Positions 7,384 through 14,952 of a stretch of 16,973 bases of DNA are shown piece by piece. Position 1 is the first letter of the stretch; every line of letters begins with the position of its first letter. The stretch is taken from the NCBI GenBank assembly GCA_021162125.1, contig JAGGZG010000140.1:1-16973 (forward strand), read 5' to 3'. A model generated the notes under the pieces. That model had not been told where the DNA came from and did not search any database. It saw only the letters and a program-made list of their open reading frames with translations. Made by a program: the position numbers and the translations under genes. This stretch comes from Anaerolineae bacterium. Its GTDB lineage: Bacteria; Chloroflexota; Anaerolineae; JACIWR01.

Positions 7384-8964
7384 CTACGTGTTGCGTGTTT
7401 CGTGTTGCGTGTGGAACAGCGCGTAGCCTCCTCCCCGCTTGGTGAGCAGGAAAGCCGGGCGTCTGGAGTTGCGCTCGATCTTCTTGCGCAGGCGGGAGAC
7501 CAGGGAGTCAATGGCTTCGTCCGCTACAAACTTCTCCTGCGGATAGAGGGCTTCGTAGATCTCCTGACGGCTGCGGAAAACACCGGGAGTCTGGTAGAGG
7601 AATTGCAGGAAGTTGAATTCCCGCTCCGTGAGCCCCGCGACTGCGCTCTCGCCGATGAAAACGCGGCGGTGTGCTTCGTCCACGCGCAACGGAGGGATCA
7701 GCCGTCCGAAGCGCTCCTCGAATTCTTTTTCCACCTCGGCGAGCAGGCGGTAGCTCAACTTGCTCGCTGGGTCTGGATTCTGCCGGCAATGGTGTTCCAG
7801 AAGCAGGTGGCCCAGCTTGAGCAAGTTGCGGGGCAGGCCGTAGGCCCGCTCGACGAGCCACTGATCGAGCTTGCCCATGCTCTCGTTGTCGGCGAGTTGG
7901 TCCAGGCTCTGAATTTTGCCCGCGCTGAACGCTTTCAGGCGAGCTTGCAGTAGGGCCATCAATCCCTCGTCCGACCACTCGATGCGCCAACTGGAGATCA
8001 GATCGGTGCGAAACAGATTCCGATCTCGAAATGGGGAGTAGAGTGCCTGCGGCAGGAAGAACTTGAACGCCAGCCCTGCTCGCGCATCCGGCGACGTGTC
8101 ATTGGTGTGACGATGGAGCACGCGCAACTCGCGCGCGAGAGGGGTCAGTACCTCTGTCAGGAAATCGGGGTTTTCGGCGGTTAGATAGTGTTCGTCAACG
8201 CCATCGAGGAGCACGTATATGGCCCGCGCACCGACGGCCCACGCCAGTTCGGCCAGTGCATTGCAGAGCAGGTGTGTGGCGTCTGTCGTGGGCGGGGGCA
8301 GGGGATCGGTGTCCACGAGAGCGAGCCACACCCCGGCCTGGCTGTCGGCGGGCACGTCCCCCGGCTGCAAAGCCTCTCTCAGCCGCCGTTCCCGGATTGC
8401 CTGCTCGATAGCCGGGACGTTGACCTGATTATTTGGGGACAACACTCCCAGTACTCGCAGGCGGCGCAATACCTGGTAAGGGGCGAGCAATGAGGGGTAG
8501 TAGAGCTGCACCAATCCACGCAGCAGCGCCCGCTGTTCTTCGGGCAGGGCGTGGAAGCGCGCCGGCTCCCGGACGATGGTAGTCCAGATCGCCGCCAGGC
8601 CCGCGCGCAAGATGCGCTCGAGGTGGTGACGCAACGAGACCGGCTCTGTTAATTGCTCCAGCCAGCCGAAGTCGGTGTAGGGCACGGCCAGGATGTCGGC
8701 AGTGAGATCGTCGGGCATGCATTCGCGCTGGATCATGAGGCGGCAGGCGGTTTTCCCTGCTCCACGTGCGGCGAAGACGAAGTTGGTGCGCGGTTCCCCG
8801 GCGCTGCCCACGATCTGGTCGAAAAATGGGGGGCGAATGAAATAGGTCTTGAGCCCGGTTTCCCGCTCAGCTTCCACTGCCGCGAATGGGTTCTGGCCTT
8901 TGTGAAATCCCTGATTGGCCAGCCATTTTTGTAGAGGGCTTGTGGCTTCTGCTTGCCTGTCCAC
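7384..8964 (-). CDS. P-loop ATPase fused to an OmpR/PhoB-type winged-helix domain
   Basis: A 526-residue predicted cytoplasmic protein. The ATPase part has an intact Walker A, AARGAGKT (65-72), and an intact Walker B, IYVLLDGVDE (249-258), followed by FKFFLP and a C-terminal helical part of the kind seen in STAND or KAP-like P-loop proteins. Residues about 421-516 form a winged-helix domain of the OmpR/PhoB class: strand-rich start, LTEREFNFLQFL, a RSRQEIYEALY helix, a recognition-helix segment (EAIDSLVSRLRKKIE), and the wing ending in KRGGGYAL. Usual members of that class carry a receiver domain; here an ATPase takes its place, so DNA binding may be gated by ATP. It lies 86 nt upstream of the membrane pseudo-ATPase and is probably co-transcribed with it. 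The start is GTG 8964 with GGGGGAGG 8 nt upstream; a TTG at 9045 is open but falls inside the predicted promoter. The last codons run into a heptamer repeat. Confidence 0.88.
   Translation of the reverse strand: MDRQAEATSPLQKWLANQGFHKGQNPFAAVEAERETGLKTYFIRPPFFDQIVGSAGEPRTNFVFAARGAGKTACRLMIQRECMPDDLTADILAVPYTDFGWLEQLTEPVSLRHHLERILRAGLAAIWTTIVREPARFHALPEEQRALLRGLVQLYYPSLLAPYQVLRRLRVLGVLSPNNQVNVPAIEQAIRERRLREALQPGDVPADSQAGVWLALVDTDPLPPPTTDATHLLCNALAELAWAVGARAIYVLLDGVDEHYLTAENPDFLTEVLTPLARELRVLHRHTNDTSPDARAGLAFKFFLPQALYSPFRDRNLFRTDLISSWRIEWSDEGLMALLQARLKAFSAGKIQSLDQLADNESMGKLDQWLVERAYGLPRNLLKLGHLLLEHHCRQNPDPASKLSYRLLAEVEKEFEERFGRLIPPLRVDEAHRRVFIGESAVAGLTEREFNFLQFLYQTPGVFRSRQEIYEALYPQEKFVADEAIDSLVSRLRKKIERNSRRPAFLLTKRGGGYALFHTQHETRNT
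7387..7414. repeat. Tandem heptamer repeat, four units
   Basis: CGTGTTG, CGTGTTT, CGTGTTG and CGTGTGG follow one another without gaps. The repeat encodes the last residues (ending HETRNT) of the winged-helix ATPase and stops exactly at its TAG codon (7386-7384). Such heptamer arrays are usually intergenic, so the gene end appears to have been formed, or extended, by the repeat. Confidence 0.75.
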
Positions 8965-8972
8965 CGCCGTTG

Positions 8973-8980
8973 CCTCCCCC
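8973..8980 (-). promoter_or_regulatory. Ribosome binding site fixing the ATPase-winged-helix start
   Basis: GGGGGAGG on the minus strand, 8 nt before GTG 8964. It is the best site in this leader and favours GTG over the upstream TTG at 9045, which lacks one. Confidence 0.65.
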
Positions 8981-9016
8981 GGCCCGTCTTTTCCATACCT
9001 GTAATGCGCTGTTCGT

Positions 9017-9045
9017 ATTCTACCATAGTTTACTCTTGCGGGCAA
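9017..9045 (-). promoter_or_regulatory. Sigma70-like promoter for the NTPase cluster
   Basis: On the minus strand, TTGCCC (9045-9040) and TAGAAT (9022-9017) are 17 nt apart. The -10 matches consensus at 5 of 6 positions and the -35 at 4 of 6. A start near 9010 would give a leader of about 45 nt to GTG 8964. It is divergent from the selC promoter, with about 30 nt between the two -35 boxes. Confidence 0.55.
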
Positions 9046-9076
9046 TAGCCGAGGGAATCTGATTTGGAATATCCAT

Positions 9077-9105
9077 TTGACTAAAAGGCAAAATTAGTAT
9101 ATTCT
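9077..9105 (+). promoter_or_regulatory. Promoter of tRNA-Sec
   Basis: TTGACT (9077-9082) and TATTCT (9100-9105) are separated by 17 nt. A start near 9112 puts the tRNA 5' end (9122) about 10 nt into the transcript, a normal tRNA leader. The stretch is AT-rich compared with its surroundings. Confidence 0.6.
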
Positions 9106-9121
9106 AGAGTCGAATGTGCCT

Positions 9122-9218
9122 GGGGGTGGTTGAGTCCCGGTGGGCTCCGCGGTCTTCAAAACCGTCTGAGGGGTGCTGCAGAGGCAGCCCTGGTGGGTTC
9201 GACTCCCATCCACTCCCG
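9122..9218 (+). tRNA. selC: tRNA-Sec (anticodon TCA)
   Basis: This 97-nt gene folds as a bacterial selenocysteine tRNA. The acceptor stem has 8 bp (9122-9129 with 9210-9217, one G-U). The D stem has 6 bp (9132-9137 with 9142-9147) and a 4-nt loop. The anticodon loop is CTTCAAA (9154-9160) with TCA at 9156-9158. The long variable arm has a GCTGC/GCAGC stem (9175-9179 with 9184-9188). The T arm is 5 bp with loop TTCGACT. The 8+5 acceptor/T stacking, 6-bp D stem and long variable arm separate it from suppressor or Ser tRNAs. The discriminator base is G9218; the following bases are CCT, so the 3' CCA is not fully encoded and must be added. It implies UGA decoding as selenocysteine through SelA, SelB and SelD, none of which is in the window. 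Confidence 0.95.
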
Positions 9219-9229
9219 CCTGCAACGAC

Positions 9230-9257
9230 AGGCCCGATCCGTTTGCGGTTCGGGCCT
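9230..9257 (+). terminator. Terminator of tRNA-Sec
   Basis: A 12-bp stem with a single T-T mismatch (9230-9241 with 9246-9257, loop TTTG) starts 12 nt after the tRNA. It is followed by a long pyrimidine-rich tract (about 9258-9313). Position and shape fit a terminator for the one-gene tRNA transcript. Confidence 0.7.
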
Positions 9258-9312
9258 CTCCGCTTCTCTCCCCCTCTTCCTGTCCCCTTGTCTCTTCTTC
9301 CCCCCTTTCCTT

Positions 9313-9341
9313 TTGACACGCGGCGAGAGGTGTGATATAGT
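9313..9341 (+). promoter_or_regulatory. Near-consensus sigma70 promoter for the GT-C-like gene
   Basis: TTGACA (9313-9318) is a perfect -35; TATAGT (9336-9341) matches the -10 at 5 of 6 positions; the spacer is exactly 17 nt. A start near 9348 gives a leader of about 40 nt to the GTG at 9389. Confidence 0.8.
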
Positions 9342-9388
9342 ACCCTCGCACTTGTGTAATCTCCTGGCTCGGAGTGAGGACAACACCC

Positions 9389-11721
9389 GTGAAATCCCAA
9401 CCGAAGTCCCTGGTGCGTCGTCACTGGGGCATCCTGCTCATTCTGACAGCCGTTGCTCTGCTGGGCACTGCTTATAATCTGGCGATCCCCGTCCTGGAAA
9501 AGCCCGACGAACGCTGGCATTATCCGGTCGTCAAGTACCTGGCCGACGGCCACGGTCTGCCCGTTTACGATCCCAACGTCGAGCAGCCGTGGAAGCAGGA
9601 GGGAAGCCAGCCGCCTTTGTACTACACCCTCGCCGCGTTGGTTACCGCCGGGGTGCCCACCGACGATTTCTGGGCCCTGCGTGGCTCCGGCAATCCCTAC
9701 TACCTCTCGATGCTCCACGGCCCACGGGGCGATAACCAGAACATGCTTATCCATTACCCGGCCCGCGAGAGTTTTCCCTATCGCGGCTCGGTGCTGGCCC
9801 TGCACCTGGCCCGCCAATTGTCTGTGGCAATGGCCCTGGCGACGGTGCTGGCTACCTACCTGATTGCTCTGGAGATTTACCCGGGGAGCAGGGCATTGGC
9901 GCTGGGCGCGGCAGCGGTGGCCGGATTCAATCCCATGTTCCTGTTCATCGGCAGCTCGGTGAGCAACGATGCCACGGTAGCCGCCACGTGCGCCTGGACC
10001 GGGTTGGCGGCGTTGCGGCTGGCCTTGCGCCCGGATGCGACGAGTCGCCGGGCATTGGTGCGGGGATCGCCCTCGGGTTGGCCCTGCTGTCCAAGTCCAG
10101 CGCGGTGGCGATGGTGCCGGTGGTGGGCGTCGCCCTGGTCATCGCCGCCTGGCGGACGCGGTCGTGGTCCCAATTGCTGAAACAGGGAGCGTTGGCCTTC
10201 GGCGCGGCGGCGCTGGTCAGCGGCTGGTGGTTCCTGCGGAGCTGGCTGCTATACGGTGACCCTCTGGGTGCGGTGGTGCACCAGGTGGCCTTCCGAGGGG
10301 GACGGACGGACCCGCTCACGCTCGACCGGTTGTGGTTGGAGCTCCGTGGGGTGGAGATGTCCTTTTGGGCGGTGTTCGGCTGGCGGTCGGTGGTCGTTGA
10401 TGACGTCATCTACCGCGCGCTATTCGCCGTGGACCGTTTGGGACTGTTTGGCTTGCTGATCCTGGCCGTGCGCCAGACGTGGCTCTGGGCAGGGGCCATG
10501 AGGCCCACCACGCGACGAGTCGCACAACTGAGGAAAGAACTGCTGGGCGAGCGGCTCCCCGCCAATACACTGGTTGGCCTGGGTCTGTTGGTTCTGTGGA
10601 GCGGGGGGGTCTTCGTCGCCCTGTTGCGCTTCATGACCCTGGTGTACGCCGAGCACGGGCGACTGCTGTTCGCCGCATTGTCGGCCATCGCCGTGTTGCT
10701 CATCTGGGGCTGGCGACAGTTTGTCCCCCAACGCGCGGTTGCGGTGTTCAGCGGGACGGTGATTACAGGGCTTCTGGCCCTGTCTGTGATCTGCCTGCTG
10801 GTCTACATCATCCCCGTGTACGCCCGCCCGCCGCAGCTCGATCAGGCCGCGTTGGAGGCCATCCCCAACCGGCTGGACGTGACCTTTGGCGGGAAGATGC
10901 GGCTGTTGGGTTACCGGGTCGGCGCGGATACAGTGCAGCCCGGCGGCACGCTGCCCGTGACCCTGTACTGGCAGTGTGTGGCTCCGATGGACACCGACTA
11001 CACGGTGTTCGTGCATCTGCTGGACGAGGACGAGATCATCGTGGCTCAGCGGGATACCTACCCTGGCCTGGGCAATGCTCCGACCAGCACCTGGCAGGTG
11101 GGTGAGGCCATCGCCGACACCTACCTGGTTCCTATCCCGACCACGGCTTATGCGCCCGGTCACGTGCAGATCGAGGTGGGCCTATACGATCATCGTTCGC
11201 AGCAGCGCCTGCTCATTTACGACACGGACGGCGTACCGTTGGCCGATAGCGCGCGCTTTGCCAGGATCGAGATCGTCCCCAGCGCTGAGAGTGAGTGGCC
11301 TAACCCGGTACGGTTCAATTTCCAGGAACGCATTGCCCTGGTTGGCTACGAACTGGATCGCCGGATGCTGGCCCCTGGCGAGACCGCACGCCTGACCCTA
11401 TACTGGGAGGCACTCGCGCCGCTGGACGAGGATTACGTCGTGTTCGTCCACGTTCTGCGCCAGGGCGATCAACGTTGGGCCGGGGGCGACGGCGCGCCGC
11501 AGAATGGGGCCGCGCCGACCTCTGGCTGGCAGGTGGGCCAGGTGGTGGTCGATGAGCACGAGTTGTCGTTCCCTCCCGACGCGCCAGCGGACGTGTACGA
11601 GATTGAGGTGGGTTGGTACTCCGCGACGACGATGCAGCGGCTAGAGGTGTGGGACGAGAATGATCCCCGGCACGAGGTGCGTTCGCGGGTGATGCTCAGC
11701 AAAATTCGCGTAGTGAAGTAA
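9389..11721 (+). pseudogene. GT-C-type membrane glycosyltransferase-like protein, frameshifted
   Basis: One gene in two frames: the N-terminal piece runs 9389-10180 and the rest is read from about 10059 to 11721. Adding one G near 10057-10058 (RRAL then GAGIALGLALL) joins them into a protein of about 777 residues. The N-terminal half has a membrane helix, then PDERWHY, the acidic motif of the first outside loop in GT39/ArnT/DUF2142-like GT-C proteins, then GSQPPLYY and several more helices; the second piece continues with GWWFLRSWLLYGDPLG. The C-terminal half holds two tandem beta domains of about 135 residues (about 10861-11276 and 11297-11718), sharing LYW, a (Y/V)VFVH segment and a WQVG element. 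Such proteins usually move sugars from lipid carriers on the outer membrane face; the substrate is unknown. GTG 9389 is preceded by GAGGA; GTG 9374 is an alternative. The break may be a real mutation or a sequencing error. Confidence 0.8.
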
Positions 11722-11787
11722 TAGATCCGGCAACAGTTATCCATGGCCAGGCCACAGGGCCTGACGCAGGCTAACAGGAGGTGAACG

Positions 11788-12801
11788 ATGGAGGGTCTAA
11801 AGTTCGATTTGGTGGAGAAAGCTTTATCTGAAGACGTGGCCGACGTATACTTTACACGCACGCAGATCATACTGGCTCGCGAAGGGCTAAACCCGGTGGT
11901 CACGATGGAGGTCTTCCCCAACAAGGATGGCATCCTGTGTGGGATGCGCGAGGTCTGTGCACTACTGGCGCAAGTGCTTCCCCCTTCAGCCGAGGTGTGG
12001 GCCCTGGACGAAGGGGAGAGCATACTGGCCAAAGAGGTCGTGCTGCGCATCACCGCCCCGTATCAGAGCTTTGGCCTGTACGAGACCGCGTACCTGGGCA
12101 TCCTGGCTCACGAGAGTGGATGGGCCACGGCTGCGCGGGAGTGTGTGGTCGCCGCCGAGGGCATCCCGGTCATCAGCTTCGGGGCGCGGCACGTGCACCC
12201 CGACGTTTCGGCGCGGATGGAGTACGCGGCCATCGTCGGCGGGTGCGCTGGTTGCGCGACTCCAGCCGGAGCTAAGCTGGCGGGCATCGCCCCCTCGGGC
12301 ACCATCCCCCACGCTCTGATCCTGATCTTCGGCGACACGGTGAAGGCTACTCAGGCCTTTGACCGCCACATCGAGCCGGAGGTCAATCGCATCGCCCTGG
12401 TGGACACTTTCAAGGACGAGGCCGAGGAGAGTCTGCGGGTGGCGGCGGCGCTGGGCGACCGCCTGTGGGGGGTACGCTTGGACACGCCCGCTGAGCGGGG
12501 GCGGGTCACCCCGGATCTGGTGCGCGAGGTGCGCGCCCGCCTGGATCAGGCAGGCTATACCCACGTGAAGATCGTGGTCAGTGGGGGGATTGACCCGGCA
12601 CGCATTCGCTTGTTCCGCGAGCGCAAGTCACCGGTGGATGCCTTCGGCATCGGCAGTGCCATTGCCGGCGCGCCGCCCATTGACTTCACGGCGGACATCA
12701 AGGTCATCGAGGGGAGGCCGGTAGCCAAGCGGGGCCGTATCCCCGGCATCACTCCCAACCCCCGTCTGCACAAGGTTGATCTGAGCCAGGTACAGGCGTA
12801 A
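11788..12801 (+). CDS. pncB: Nicotinate phosphoribosyltransferase
   Basis: A 337-residue predicted cytoplasmic enzyme joining nicotinate and PRPP to nicotinate mononucleotide, the first step of NAD salvage from nicotinic acid. It matches the short, archaeal-like NAPRTase type: ARHVHPD near the middle, a GCAGCATPAGAKLAG stretch, GTIPHA, LVDTFKDE, GVRLDTP, and a VSGGID phosphate-binding loop followed by FGIGSAI. The ATG has AGGAGGTGA just upstream, a very strong ribosome site. Related phosphoribosyltransferases (quinolinate or nicotinamide type) are the main alternatives, but the motif set favours nicotinate. The 66-nt gap after the membrane protein gene holds only a 6-bp hairpin (11748-11763), so transcription probably runs through. 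At 337 residues it is shorter than the classical bacterial PncB (about 400) but normal for this subgroup. Confidence 0.88.
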   Translation: MEGLKFDLVEKALSEDVADVYFTRTQIILAREGLNPVVTMEVFPNKDGILCGMREVCALLAQVLPPSAEVWALDEGESILAKEVVLRITAPYQSFGLYETAYLGILAHESGWATAARECVVAAEGIPVISFGARHVHPDVSARMEYAAIVGGCAGCATPAGAKLAGIAPSGTIPHALILIFGDTVKATQAFDRHIEPEVNRIALVDTFKDEAEESLRVAAALGDRLWGVRLDTPAERGRVTPDLVREVRARLDQAGYTHVKIVVSGGIDPARIRLFRERKSPVDAFGIGSAIAGAPPIDFTADIKVIEGRPVAKRGRIPGITPNPRLHKVDLSQVQA

Positions 12802-12817
12802 CTGAGGGGGTATCTGC

Positions 12818-12923
12818 CTCACCCTCCCGCAGGTTTCGGTGTGAACGCTCAGAGAGCTGTTAGAGGCCGCATCTAACATGGTTTCCCACCCTGCAGGGGG
12901 ACGCTAACCTGCGGGAAGGTGGG
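12818..12923 (+). other. Long-range inverted repeat in the leader of the cupin gene
   Basis: Arms 12818-12835 and 12906-12923 are 18 nt each and pair at 16 positions, enclosing about 70 nt. Inside lies a smaller stem, GTTAGA with TCTAAC (loop GGCCGCA), plus a CCTGCAGG palindrome. The closing stem ends about 14 nt before the GAGGAG ribosome site of the cupin gene. It could be a structured leader RNA or a terminator/attenuator after the upstream gene. It matches no riboswitch consensus I know. Confidence 0.4.
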
Positions 12924-12949
12924 TGAATAGTTACGCGAGGAGAAAGCGC

Positions 12950-13315
12950 GTGGAGATCATCAAACGTGACCAGGTAAAGCCGCTGGTGAGCGAACGCGGT
13001 GAGATCGTGCGCGAACTGGCCTCACCGTCCATCGCCAGCCTGCGCCGCCACAGCGTGGCCGAGGTAACCATCCGACCCGGCGGTGGCAGCGTGCCCCACT
13101 ATCATCGCCAGGCCGAGGAAGTGTACTACATTCTGAGGGGGCAGGGCCAAATGGTTCTGGACGGCGAGGCCCGCCTGGTGGGGCCGGGGGATGCGGTGAT
13201 CATTCCCCCGCCCGCGCAGCATGTTATCCACAACACCGGGGCAGAGGAACTGGTGATGGTGGTTACCTGCGCGCCGGCCTGGTCGCCCGAAGACGAGGTG
13301 CCGGTCGGCGGGTAA
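12950..13315 (+). CDS. Small single-domain cupin protein
   Basis: A 121-residue predicted cytoplasmic beta-barrel protein. Cupin motif 1 is present as VPHYHRQAEEVYYILRGQG (two His and the Glu that bind metal); motif 2 is PGDAVIIPPPAQHVIHNTG with the third metal His. All four usual metal ligands are therefore kept, so it probably binds Fe, Mn or Zn. Single-domain cupins include sugar isomerases, dioxygenases and small regulatory or storage proteins; nothing here picks one. The GTG at 12950 has GAGGAG 7 nt upstream; an in-frame GTG at 12923 would add nine residues but overlaps the leader stem. It precedes hutH by 63 nt, so a role in histidine or related amine metabolism is possible but unproven. 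Confidence 0.85.
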   Translation: MEIIKRDQVKPLVSERGEIVRELASPSIASLRRHSVAEVTIRPGGGSVPHYHRQAEEVYYILRGQGQMVLDGEARLVGPGDAVIIPPPAQHVIHNTGAEELVMVVTCAPAWSPEDEVPVGG

Positions 13316-13321
13316 CCGCTC

Positions 13322-13357
13322 AGGTGACCGGCACTTGCTCCAAAGTGCCGGTCACCT
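13322..13357. repeat. REP-like palindrome, copy 1 (upstream of hutH)
   Basis: AGGTGACCGGCACTT (13322-13336) pairs perfectly with AAGTGCCGGTCACCT (13343-13357), 6-nt loop. It lies 7 nt after the cupin stop and just upstream of the GGAGAGGAG ribosome site of hutH. A second copy precedes glnA, with one base pair changed on both arms. Confidence 0.85.
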
Positions 13358-13378
13358 TTGCGGAGAGGAGCTAGATAT

Positions 13379-14929
13379 ATGAGCCAGACGGTGACTATTG
13401 ATGGTTCAGCTTTGACCGTGGATCAGGTGGTGGCCGTGGCCCGTGGTGCACCGGTACAACTCGCGCCCTCGGCGATCCCCGGCATACAGCGGGCGCAGCA
13501 GGCGGTAGAGGACTTCGTGGCCCGCGAGGAGATCGTCTACGGGATCACCACCGGTTTCGGCGCGTTCAAGGATCGCATCATCTCCCCCGACCAGGTGAAG
13601 ACTTTGCAGCGCAACATCGTGATGAGCCACGCCGTCGGTGTGGGGCCATTGCTGCCCACTGACGTGGTGCGGGCCATGATCCTGGTGCGAGCCAATACCC
13701 TGGCCAAGGGCCACTCCGGAGTGCGGCTGAAGACGTTAGAGGCTCTGCTGTCCCTGCTCAATTGCGGTGTGCATCCTTCGATTCCGGCGCAGGGCAGTCT
13801 GGGGGCCAGCGGCGATCTGGCTCCGTTGGCCCACATGTCACTGGTGCTGATCGGTGAAGGGGAGGCAGAGTTTAAAGGAGAGCGCTTGCCCGGCGGGGAG
13901 GCCCTGCGCCGTGCGGGGCTGAGTCCCATTGAATTGGAGGCCAAGGAGGGCCTGGCGCTGACCAATGGCACGGCGTTGATGACCGCGCTGGCGGCGCTCA
14001 CCACCCGCGAGGCAGAGAACCTGAGCGCCGTGGCCGACATCGCTGGCTGCCTCAGCCTGGAAGCGCTGCACGGCACCCCTCGCGCTTTCGATGCCCGCAT
14101 CCACGCCGTGCGTCCCCATCCCCGCCAGATAGAGTGCGCGGCCTACCTGCGCCGCCTGATTGAGGGCAGCGAGTTCACCCGCCCCGACGACCCGCTCAAC
14201 GTGCAGGACGCTTACACCCTGCGCTGCATCCCCCAGGTGCACGGCGCGATACGCGACGCGATCCTCTACTCCCGCTGGATGACCGAGATCGAGCTCAACT
14301 CGGCCACCGACAATCCGCTTATCTTCTTCGACGAGGATGGCCACACGGAGGTGATCTCTGGCGGGAACTTCCACGGTGAGCCAATCGCCATCGCCATGGA
14401 CTACCTGGCCATCGCCCTCACCGAACTGGGCAATATTTCCGAACGTCGCCTGACCCGCCTGACCGACGAGGCCAGCAATCGCGAGACCCTGCCCGCTTTT
14501 CTGATCAAGCACGGCGGGCTGAATTCGGGGTTCATGCTCACCCAGTACACGGCGGCGGCCCTGGCCAGCGAGAACAAGGTGCTGGCTCACCCGGCCAGCG
14601 TGGATACCATTCCCACCTCGGCCAATCAAGAGGACCACGTGAGCATGGGGCCGATAGCCGCCCGCCAGGCGCGGGAGATCGCTGGCAACGTGGCTACTAT
14701 CCTGGCCATTGAGCTTTTCGCGGCGGCGCAGGGGATTGATTTCCGCTGCGAGCGGCTGGGGGGGAATCCCCGGTTAGGGCGGGGCACGGCCGTGGCCTAC
14801 GCTCTCATCCGCGAGCGGGTGCCGTTTCTGGAGCACGACGCCGTCATGTACCCGCACATCCAGGCCGTGCGCGAGTTGGTGGTCAGCGGGGAGCTGGTAA
14901 TGGCAGTGGAGGAGGCTCTGGGGGGTTGA
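13379..14929 (+). CDS. hutH: Histidine ammonia-lyase
   Basis: A 516-residue enzyme that removes ammonia from L-histidine to give urocanate, first step of histidine breakdown. The family signature GSLGASGDLAPLAH is complete; its Ala-Ser-Gly forms the MIO cofactor. Other family blocks are present: YGITTGFGAFKD near the N-terminus, LQRNIVMSHAVGVG (Ser-His at the substrate-selecting site, as in histidine rather than tyrosine lyases), QVHGAIRDA, EIELNSATDNPL and ISGGNFHGEP. Length matches HutH (about 510). The ATG at 13379 has GAGGAG 8 nt upstream; a TTG at 13358 is a poorer choice. Genes for urocanase and imidazolonepropionase are absent from the window, so either they lie elsewhere or the enzyme serves another purpose. 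The nitroreductase gene follows after 23 nt. Confidence 0.93.
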   Translation: MSQTVTIDGSALTVDQVVAVARGAPVQLAPSAIPGIQRAQQAVEDFVAREEIVYGITTGFGAFKDRIISPDQVKTLQRNIVMSHAVGVGPLLPTDVVRAMILVRANTLAKGHSGVRLKTLEALLSLLNCGVHPSIPAQGSLGASGDLAPLAHMSLVLIGEGEAEFKGERLPGGEALRRAGLSPIELEAKEGLALTNGTALMTALAALTTREAENLSAVADIAGCLSLEALHGTPRAFDARIHAVRPHPRQIECAAYLRRLIEGSEFTRPDDPLNVQDAYTLRCIPQVHGAIRDAILYSRWMTEIELNSATDNPLIFFDEDGHTEVISGGNFHGEPIAIAMDYLAIALTELGNISERRLTRLTDEASNRETLPAFLIKHGGLNSGFMLTQYTAAALASENKVLAHPASVDTIPTSANQEDHVSMGPIAARQAREIAGNVATILAIELFAAAQGIDFRCERLGGNPRLGRGTAVAYALIRERVPFLEHDAVMYPHIQAVRELVVSGELVMAVEEALGG

Positions 14930-14952
14930 GATCGGGAGGGGAGGAGTGAATA

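Noticed and set aside
8965..9045. TTG at 9045 as the start of the ATPase-winged-helix gene
   Set aside because: It has no ribosome site and overlaps the predicted -35 box, while GTG 8964 has GGGGGAGG at good spacing.
9122..9218. tRNA-Sec as the attachment site of an element carrying the NTPase cluster
   Set aside because: Integrases normally use the 3' end of a tRNA; the cluster lies on the 5' side. No integrase gene and no second copy of the tRNA 3' end were seen in the window.
9104..9817. Minus-strand open frame of 237 codons
   Set aside because: It runs through tRNA-Sec, its terminator, a promoter and the start of the GT-C-like gene on the other strand. No protein of this kind is expected.
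13838..14638. Minus-strand open frame of 266 codons
   Set aside because: It is antisense to hutH, which has all family motifs. The translation is Gly/Val/Gln-rich without a recognisable domain.
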